Assembly (NCBI GenBank): GCA_963559585.1
Contig: CAUWLJ010000108.1
Location: 1-11,481, forward strand
Direction of reading: 5' to 3'
Source: Eisenbergiella sp963559585
Lineage (GTDB): Bacteria; Bacillota; Clostridia; Lachnospirales; Lachnospiraceae
Length of the DNA stretch: 11,481 nt
Under the pieces are notes generated by a model. That model made no database searches and was not told the origin of the DNA. It saw only the letters and a list, made by a program, of their open reading frames with translations. Positions 6,890-11,481 of this stretch are shown piece by piece. Position 1 is the first letter of the stretch. The number at the start of each line of letters is the position of its first letter. The position numbers were made by a program, and so were the translations under genes.

Positions 6890-6939
6890 CCATAAAAAGC
6901 CCTGGATCTGTTATGCCGATAAAACGACAATCAACTGAA

Positions 6940-7020
6940 TGCCGGTGGCCGGACTCGAACCGGCACGGATCGCTCCGCGTGATTTTGAGTCACGTGCGTC
7001 TGCCATTCCGCCACACCGGC
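6940..7020 (-). tRNA. tRNA-Leu, anticodon CAA
   Basis: Read on the minus strand, an 81-nt cloverleaf has acceptor stem GCCGGTG/CACCGGC with discriminator A. The D arm is GCGGAATGGCAGACGC. The anticodon stem is CGTGA/TCACG with loop CTCAAAA, giving anticodon CAA, which reads UUG. A long variable arm CGGAGCGATCCG marks a class II tRNA, and the T arm is GCCGG-TTCGAGT-CCGGC. The CCA end is not encoded; TTC follows the discriminator. It stands alone, opposite in direction to all protein genes, between two repeat clusters. Confidence 0.97.
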
Positions 7021-7047
7021 AGCTGTTCATACAGATACAGGACGTGT

Positions 7048-7079
7048 ATTATAATAACATATCTGCGGGGCGGGTGCAA
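7048..7079 (-). promoter_or_regulatory. Promoter of the tRNA-Leu gene
   Basis: On the minus strand, TTGCAC (7079-7074) is followed after 17 bp by TATTAT (7056-7051), with an overlapping TATAAT (7053-7048) that would give a 20-bp spacer. The mature tRNA begins about 28-31 bases downstream of the -10. It is well placed for a sigma-A promoter. Confidence 0.75.
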
Positions 7080-7108
7080 GAGCTTTTTGCGGATTGCAGC
7101 GGAGCGGG

Positions 7109-7139
7109 CTGAACTGTTACCCAAAGAGTAACAGTTCAG
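7109..7139. repeat. Back-to-back ends of two repeat elements (element 2 right end, element 3 left end)
   Basis: CTGAACTGTTAC (7109-7120) and GTAACAGTTCAG (7128-7139) are a perfect 12-bp inverted pair with a 7-nt spacer. The first is a right-end type arm whose left partner is not adjacent; the second begins element 3. It can fold as a compact hairpin in RNA or DNA. Confidence 0.75.
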
Positions 7140-7291
7140 TCCGCGCCCATTCGCAAAACGCCCCTACGGGGCTTTCCGCTGCTACGCAGCTCTTTTTGCT
7201 CATAGACGGGCGCTCATCTCATATCGGCATGAACGGTCAAAATCATGCAAGCATGTTTTGACCGTTCAAACCGATATGGCTGAACTGTTAC
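7128..7291. repeat. Palindromic repeat element 3 (164 bp) with inserted hairpin cassette
   Basis: Terminal inverted repeats are GTAACAGTTCAG (7128-7139) and CTGAACTGTTAC (7280-7291). The left half matches element 1: both have CAGTTCAG, then CCGCGCCCA, and the identical 17-mer CGGGGCTTTCCGCTGCT (7167-7183). After that point element 3 holds about 95 bp absent from element 1. Small stems GCCCC-TAC-GGGGC (7160-7172) and GCTGC-TAC-GCAGC (7178-7190), the latter followed by TCTTTTT, lie inside and may act as a terminator on the plus strand. No protein gene is seen. Confidence 0.75.
7220..7278. repeat. Long near-perfect hairpin inside element 3
   Basis: Nested arms pair as CATATCGG (7220-7227) with CCGATATG (7271-7278), GAACGGTCAAAA (7231-7242) with TTTTGACCGTTC (7256-7267), and CATGC (7244-7248) with GCATG (7251-7255). 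This gives 25 base pairs interrupted only by a 3x3 internal loop and a single T bulge, with an AA tip. No T run follows on either strand close enough for a normal terminator. Confidence 0.85.
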
Positions 7292-7341
7292 CCCAAAGAT
7301 AAAATCTTCATAAAATATTAATAGGAAAACAACGCCAGATA

Positions 7342-7350
7342 TGCTATAAT
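7342..7350 (+). promoter_or_regulatory. Extended -10 promoter of the ABC operon
   Basis: TGCTATAAT is a consensus extended -10 (TG-N-TATAAT). No good -35 is visible 16-18 bp upstream, which is tolerated by extended -10 promoters. AT-rich sequence and a small inverted repeat AAGAT-AAA-ATCTT (7296-7308) lie upstream and could be an operator. Transcription would start near 7357 and leave a leader of roughly 120 nt. Confidence 0.7.
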
Positions 7351-7427
7351 GGTGAACATTAAAGTGTGTCCGGCCGACAGGAAGAAAGGAACCGGCACAT
7401 TTTGGAGTAAAAAACGGAGATACTCTG

Positions 7428-7505
7428 ATGAGGGAGGACGCCGCATCAGGCGCAGAGCTCCCCGCAGGGGCGGAGGCGGCATGGGCACGAAGGAAAAACC
7501 GGTGA
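7428..7505 (+). CDS. Possible 25-codon upstream reading frame overlapping the ABC gene start
   Basis: ATG at 7428 has GGAG (7416-7419) eight bases upstream and encodes an Ala/Arg-rich 25-residue peptide (begins MREDAASGAELPAG), ending at TGA 7503-7505 inside the ABC ATPase gene in a different frame. Its ribosome site is better spaced than that of the ABC gene. It may be a leader peptide that couples translation, or chance. No similarity is recognised. Confidence 0.25.
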   Translation: MREDAASGAELPAGAEAAWARRKNR

Positions 7506-8218
7506 TCCAGGTAAAAAATCTGTACAAAGTTTACCGCGTGGGCGAAAGCCATGTGAAAGCATTGAACGGAGTGGATCTTGAGATCTATAAAGGAGAATTC
7601 TGTTCCATTGTGGGAACCTCCGGAAGCGGCAAGTCCACGCTTCTGAATATGCTGGCAGGCCTGGAGAAGCCTACGAAGGGCGAAATCATCATAGCCGGGG
7701 AGCACATGGAGAATAAAACGGAAAACCAGCTGGTCAGATTCCGCAGAGAGCATATCGGCTTTATTTTTCAGTCCTTCAATCTTCTGGGAACGATGAATGC
7801 GGTGGAGAATGTGGCCCTTCCGCTTACCTTTCAGGGAGTGGATAAGAAGACGCGTCTGGAGAAGGCCTCAAAGGCTCTGGATCTGGTGGGGCTTTCCAGG
7901 CACAAGGATCACAGGCCCACCCAGATGTCCGGCGGCCAGCAGCAGAGAGTGGGCGTGGCCAGGGCTCTGGTGGTGAACCCGGAGATCATTTTTGCGGATG
8001 AACCTACGGGAAATCTGGACTCCAATACCTCCAGAGAGGTGATGCAGCTGATGCAGAAGGTGGTGCGTGAGCAGAAGCAGACGCTGGTCATGGTAACCCA
8101 TGACAATTATCTGGCGGGCTTTGCGGACCGGATCTTCCATATCATAGATGGCAACATCGTAAAGATAGAGGATAACAGAAACAAAGTAAGACAAGAGGGG
8201 AGCAGTCAGGAAAAATGA
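7481..8218 (+). CDS. ABC transporter ATPase, MacB/LolD type
   Basis: This 245-residue nucleotide-binding subunit powers a MacB/FtsX-type transporter at the inner face of the membrane. Walker A GTSGSGKST is at 45-53, Q-loop Q97 in FIFQSFN, signature MSGGQQQRV at 149-157, Walker B IIFADE at 169-174 with catalytic E174, D-loop GNLD at 177-180 and H-loop H207 in VMVTHD. The FQSFNLLGTMNAVENVALPL segment is typical of the MacB/LolD group. An in-frame ATG at 7349 is rejected because it lies within the -10 box and adds basic low-complexity sequence; ATG 7481 has GGAGG at 7472-7476 with a short 4-nt spacing. The stem CCCC-GCA-GGGG (7460-7470) sits next to that site and might tune initiation. The stop overlaps the next ATG. 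Confidence 0.95.
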   Translation: MGTKEKPVIQVKNLYKVYRVGESHVKALNGVDLEIYKGEFCSIVGTSGSGKSTLLNMLAGLEKPTKGEIIIAGEHMENKTENQLVRFRREHIGFIFQSFNLLGTMNAVENVALPLTFQGVDKKTRLEKASKALDLVGLSRHKDHRPTQMSGGQQQRVGVARALVVNPEIIFADEPTGNLDSNTSREVMQLMQKVVREQKQTLVMVTHDNYLAGFADRIFHIIDGNIVKIEDNRNKVRQEGSSQEK

Positions 8219-9948
8219 GAAAAGTACAGAAGATAGTGATGAAAGCGGGGATGTGCCTGCTGGCGGCGGCCACACTTTTCCCTGTTCTGCCGGGGCGGGC
8301 AGAGCTTGTATATGCGGAGACCACCAGCGGGAATACCATCGACCGCAATTCGCCTGATACGATCACGGATGACGACAGGGCGGAAGCGGACGAGATGCTC
8401 AAGAACCATATGGACAGCATTCTCAAGCGCACCAATCCGGACGAATATACACTGAAAAAGCTGAACGACACCTTTTACAGTGCGGTTTATTACATTGCCA
8501 ACACGGAGATGACCGTGAGCGAGATGTGGAGCTACGTGGAGCAGATGAAGGGAAAGCTGGATGCAGTGATCCCGGATGTGAGTGTGACCCAGCCCACCAC
8601 GGAATTCCTTCAGATCGGCAATAACTGGGTAACTCCCACAGTCAGCTACGGGCAGCAGGCGTCCATCGTGCTCCCCATCATCAACATGGGCAGCGAGGAC
8701 CTGACGGAGCTGGTGGTAAAGCCTGTGATTTCCAACGATGTGAAGACCTGGCCCTTTGAGCCGGATACTACCGGATACGTGCAGTCCTTTGCGGAGATCC
8801 CAGGCAATCCCTACGGCGGTAATTATGATGCCGCCATGTTTCAGAGAAGGGAGCTGACCTTCCAGTTCAAGGTACGGGAGGACGTGCTCACCGGATACTA
8901 TCCTCTGAAATTTGAAGTGTGGTATACCAAGGCAGGTATCAGATGTGAGAAGCCGGTGGAGCTGACCGTGTACGTGTACACGCAGGGAAAGCCGGGATCA
9001 GGCACGATTGGAGGCGATGAGGGAGCGGTTTCCTCCAAGCCTAGGATTATTGTAACAGGCTTTGAAACCAACCCGGCCCAGGTGTACGCGGGAGACACCT
9101 TTACCGTGACCATCCATGTAAAGAATACCTCCTCGGAGACTGCGGTTTCCAACGTGCTTTTTGACATGCAGGCGGTGGAGAGCGGGACGGAGGCCAATAC
9201 CACCTACGCCGTGTTCCTGCCCACATCAGGCTCCAGCTCCGTGTATACGAACAGCATTGCTCCCGGAAGCGAGTACGATATTAACATTGAGATGACGGCC
9301 AAGACCGACCTTTCCCAGAAGCCCTACGTGCTTACGGTGAAAATGAAATACGATGCGGGCAGAGAGGTGGATCTGACCGATGAAGCCAAGGTTTCCATAC
9401 CTGTGATGCAGGAGGCCAGATATGACACCAGCTCCGTGGAGGTGATGCCCGCAAGCGTATCGGTGGGCAATCAGTCCAACGTGATGTTCAGCATTTACAA
9501 CACAGGAAAGACCACCTTCTACAATCTTCAGGTGAAATATGAGAGCCCCTCTATTGAGGGCGGCGATACCTTTGTGGGAACCTTGAAGCCTGGCGAGACT
9601 GCCAACGTGGATTCCATGCTGACTGCCATTGCGCCTTCCACCAACGGAGGAGCCGTAAACGCCAAAATCACCTTTGAGGATGAATCGGGAAAGGAGGTCA
9701 GCTTCAACAAGGAATTTGTTCTGGACGTTTATGAGGAAATCTATGAAGAACCCACGATGCCGGATATGATGATGCCGGAGGAGCCGCAGGGGCCGAATGT
9801 GGGGCTGATCGCAGGAATTGCGATTACTGTCCTGGCTGCGGCCGCAGTGGTGGTATTCCTTGTGGTTCGGAAAAAGAAGAAAAAGGCGGCGGCTCTGAAG
9901 CTGGAGCAGGAGTTCCTGGAGAAGGAAACAGACGGGAAGGATGACTGA
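8215..9948 (+). CDS. Secreted, C-terminally anchored protein with CARDB/NEW3-like Ig domains, ABC transporter partner
   Basis: This 577-residue protein has a signal peptide (basic MRKVQKIVMK, hydrophobic core, likely cleavage after VYA at 34). Residues 45-120 are charged and probably helical. Three strand-rich regions follow, about 135-255, 275-398 and 402-507; VYAGDTFTVTIHVKNTSS and VSVGNQSNVMFSIYNTG are typical of CARDB or NEW3-like Ig domains. A Met/Pro/Glu-rich linker (513-528) leads to one membrane segment (529-551), then RKKKKK and a short acidic cytoplasmic tail. Most of it is therefore outside the cell. It overlaps the ATPase gene by ATGA and precedes the permease gene by 5 nt, so all three should be made together. 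By position it replaces MacA of Gram-negative MacAB, but has no HlyD-type features. Role as ligand-binding or signal-transmitting partner is inference. Confidence 0.8.
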   Translation: MRKVQKIVMKAGMCLLAAATLFPVLPGRAELVYAETTSGNTIDRNSPDTITDDDRAEADEMLKNHMDSILKRTNPDEYTLKKLNDTFYSAVYYIANTEMTVSEMWSYVEQMKGKLDAVIPDVSVTQPTTEFLQIGNNWVTPTVSYGQQASIVLPIINMGSEDLTELVVKPVISNDVKTWPFEPDTTGYVQSFAEIPGNPYGGNYDAAMFQRRELTFQFKVREDVLTGYYPLKFEVWYTKAGIRCEKPVELTVYVYTQGKPGSGTIGGDEGAVSSKPRIIVTGFETNPAQVYAGDTFTVTIHVKNTSSETAVSNVLFDMQAVESGTEANTTYAVFLPTSGSSSVYTNSIAPGSEYDINIEMTAKTDLSQKPYVLTVKMKYDAGREVDLTDEAKVSIPVMQEARYDTSSVEVMPASVSVGNQSNVMFSIYNTGKTTFYNLQVKYESPSIEGGDTFVGTLKPGETANVDSMLTAIAPSTNGGAVNAKITFEDESGKEVSFNKEFVLDVYEEIYEEPTMPDMMMPEEPQGPNVGLIAGIAITVLAAAAVVVFLVVRKKKKKAAALKLEQEFLEKETDGKDD

Positions 9949-9953
9949 TCACT

Positions 9954-11348
9954 ATGAATTTTCTGGATTTGCTCAGACTGAGCTGCAGCAGTCTCTGGAA
10001 ACGTAAGGTACGTACCGTGCTGACCCTGCTGGGCGTTACCATCGGCGTGTCCTCCATTGTGGTTATGGTGTCTTTGGGACTGGGACTGAACAAATCGGCG
10101 ATGGAGGACATGGAATCCTATGGAAGCCTGACAGCCATTACCGTGCAAGGAGGCGACTCCTATGGAGGTGGTATGATGGCCATGTCCGTTGTGGGAGGAT
10201 CGGAGGAGGAACAGGAGGACGAAAAGAGGCTGGATGACGAGCTTGTGGAAACCATCCGGGCTCTGCCCCACGTCAATATGGTTTCTCCGGTGCTGAATAT
10301 CAGTATTCTTGCCAAGACAGGGATCTATGAACGTTATGTCAACGTGCGTGCAATGGAGGCGGAGGCCTTTGAAGCCATGAAGATCCCTCTGGGAGAGGGA
10401 AGGTATCCGGACGGAAAGGACGGAAAGCTGGAGTTCCTCTACGGAAATATGGCACTGCAGGATTTTTACGTGGCAAGAACCAACAGCTATCCCTATTATG
10501 AAAAGGGGGAATTACCGGACATTGATCTGATGAATGACCCTATTTTCTATATTTTTGATATGGATGCCTATTATCAGAGCCAGAGCGGAGGCCAGGGAGG
10601 CGGCGCTTCGGGAGGTACGTCGGCTCCTCCTAAAAAATACATGGTAGATACGGCCGGAATCGTGGCAGGAGGCCAGGACGAATGGAACAGCCACAGCTAT
10701 AATGTGTACTGCGAGATCAATTCTCTGAAAACGGAGCTGAAACGGATTTTCAGAAACAAACCGATCCCCGGCCAGCCTACCACCAAATCCGGTAAACCGT
10801 ATAAAGAGATCTACTATAATCAGATCTATGTGGATGTTGACAATATGGATAATGTGGCCCAGGTACAGCAGGCCATCAATAATATGGGCTACCAGGCCAG
10901 CAGCGATGCAGAATGGGTGGAGTCCATGCAGAAGCAGTACAGCTATATTCAGCTTGTGCTGGGCGGCATCGGCGCTGTGTCCCTCCTGGTGGCAGCCATT
11001 GGCATTACCAACACCATGATGATGTCCATTTATGAGAGAACCAAGGAAATCGGAATCATGAAGGTGCTGGGCTGTGATCTGAGGAATATCCAGATGATGT
11101 TTCTTCTGGAGGCAGGTTATATTGGCCTGATCGGGGGGCTGATCGGACTGGTATTCAGCTATACCATTTCGGCGGTAATCAACAAGGTGGTGGCGTCCAT
11201 GGGAAATATGATGACCCTTTCCTATATTCCACCCTGGCTGGCAGGCCTGTCACTGGTATTTGCGGTGCTGGTGGGAATGCTGGCAGGCTTCTTCCCTTCT
11301 CTGAGGGCGATGCGCCTAAGTCCGCTGGCGGCGATCAGAAATGAATAA
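9954..11348 (+). CDS. MacB/FtsX-type ABC transporter permease
   Basis: This 464-residue permease has the MacB layout: TM1 at about 20-44 (RTVLTLLGVTIGVSSIVVMV), a large extracytoplasmic domain (about 45-330), then three membrane segments at about 332-356, 383-410 and 426-450. SIYERTKEIGIMKVLGC (358-374) is the conserved cytoplasmic loop and coupling helix that contacts the ATPase; RLSPLAAIRNE is the usual C-terminus. The external domain carries a Gly/Ser-rich linker (209-224) and a Met/Gly stretch (71-82). MacB members use ATP for mechanotransmission across the membrane rather than classical transport. Its partners are the two genes upstream. The start ATG is 5 nt after the previous stop with GGAAGG as a distant ribosome site, suggesting coupling. 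Substrate (peptide, lipoprotein, antibiotic) cannot be told. Confidence 0.93.
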   Translation: MNFLDLLRLSCSSLWKRKVRTVLTLLGVTIGVSSIVVMVSLGLGLNKSAMEDMESYGSLTAITVQGGDSYGGGMMAMSVVGGSEEEQEDEKRLDDELVETIRALPHVNMVSPVLNISILAKTGIYERYVNVRAMEAEAFEAMKIPLGEGRYPDGKDGKLEFLYGNMALQDFYVARTNSYPYYEKGELPDIDLMNDPIFYIFDMDAYYQSQSGGQGGGASGGTSAPPKKYMVDTAGIVAGGQDEWNSHSYNVYCEINSLKTELKRIFRNKPIPGQPTTKSGKPYKEIYYNQIYVDVDNMDNVAQVQQAINNMGYQASSDAEWVESMQKQYSYIQLVLGGIGAVSLLVAAIGITNTMMMSIYERTKEIGIMKVLGCDLRNIQMMFLLEAGYIGLIGGLIGLVFSYTISAVINKVVASMGNMMTLSYIPPWLAGLSLVFAVLVGMLAGFFPSLRAMRLSPLAAIRNE

Positions 11349-11352
11349 CAAG

Positions 11353-11398
11353 ACAGGGCAGGTTTTCCCTATATAGAGAGAGCCTGCCCTGTTTCTTA
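11353..11398 (+). terminator. Intrinsic terminator of the ABC operon
   Basis: ACAGGGCAGG (11353-11362) pairs with CCTGCCCTGT (11383-11392), a perfect 10-bp stem with a 20-nt loop, followed by a modest T-rich tail (TTTCTTATAT). It lies 4 nt after the permease stop. The loop is long and the T run imperfect, so efficiency may be moderate. Confidence 0.8.
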
Positions 11399-11429
11399 TA
11401 TACTGCCAAAAACCTTTCTGCCTGCCTCC

Positions 11430-11481
11430 TAGAGCGTGTTTGAAAATTCATTCCCGCCATCTGCACGCCCCACTTTGCGGT
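11430..11481. repeat. Possible edge of a dispersed repeat or insertion element, cut by the window end
   Basis: After the operon terminator the sequence from CTAGAGCGTGTTTGAAAA onward has no reading frame of note and resembles, from memory only, intergenic repeat edges seen in gut Clostridia. No partner end is in the window, so this is tentative. Confidence 0.25.

Noticed and set aside
5794..6930. Long minus-strand open frame (378 codons) opposite the 623-residue protein gene
   Set aside because: It runs across the terminator and palindromic element 1, and its composition is that of a reverse-strand shadow.
6806..7291. CRISPR array
   Set aside because: The repeats are inverted ends of elements, irregularly spaced, without direct repeat-spacer periodicity and without cas genes nearby.
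7349..7480. N-terminal extension of the ABC ATPase to an ATG at 7349
   Set aside because: The ATG overlaps the -10 box, has no ribosome site, and the added 44 residues are basic low-complexity sequence not typical of this family.

Overview
The window looks like chromosomal DNA from a Gram-positive Clostridia member, most likely a Lachnospiraceae-type gut bacterium. This is inferred from AGGAGG-like ribosome sites, frequent TTG starts, fairly GC-rich Firmicute-style proteins, a signal-peptide/C-terminal-anchor protein typical of a single-membrane cell, and a tRNA gene without an encoded CCA end. No rRNA or other species marker is present, so the family is a judgement, not a measurement.

Layout. 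Positions 1-138 hold an upstream intergenic region with a terminator-like hairpin. Positions 139-2557 hold the tail of a histidine biosynthesis cluster: a divergent sirtuin-like protein with a small in-frame tandem repeat, then hisH (overlapping it by ATGA) and hisF. HisH and HisF together form imidazole glycerol phosphate synthase; hisA is not between them. Positions 2674-4645 hold ung (uracil-DNA glycosylase) and a PLP-dependent decarboxylase of the diaminopimelate decarboxylase family, 19 nt apart. Next comes a short decayed gene (a membrane segment and, in another frame, a coiled-coil-like piece), then a 623-residue protein of unknown function that looks like a beta-sandwich plus alpha/alpha-barrel carbohydrate-active protein. 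A strong bidirectional hairpin terminator closes this block at about 6750-6793.

Positions 6800-7292 carry no protein gene. They hold a tRNA-Leu(CAA) on the minus strand with its own promoter, flanked on both sides by short palindromic repeat elements that share the end sequence TAACAGTTCAG / CTGAACTGTTA. One element contains an extra cassette that folds into a very long hairpin (7220-7278).

From an extended -10 promoter at 7342-7350 runs a three-gene operon: a MacB/LolD-type ABC ATPase, a secreted membrane-anchored protein with CARDB/NEW3-like Ig domains, and a MacB/FtsX-type permease, ending in a hairpin at 11353-11392. The middle protein sits where Gram-negative MacAB systems encode MacA but is an unrelated fold, so this may be a monoderm mechanotransmission or export complex with its own extracellular partner. 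It is the best candidate here for an under-described system. The last 50 bases may be the edge of another dispersed repeat.
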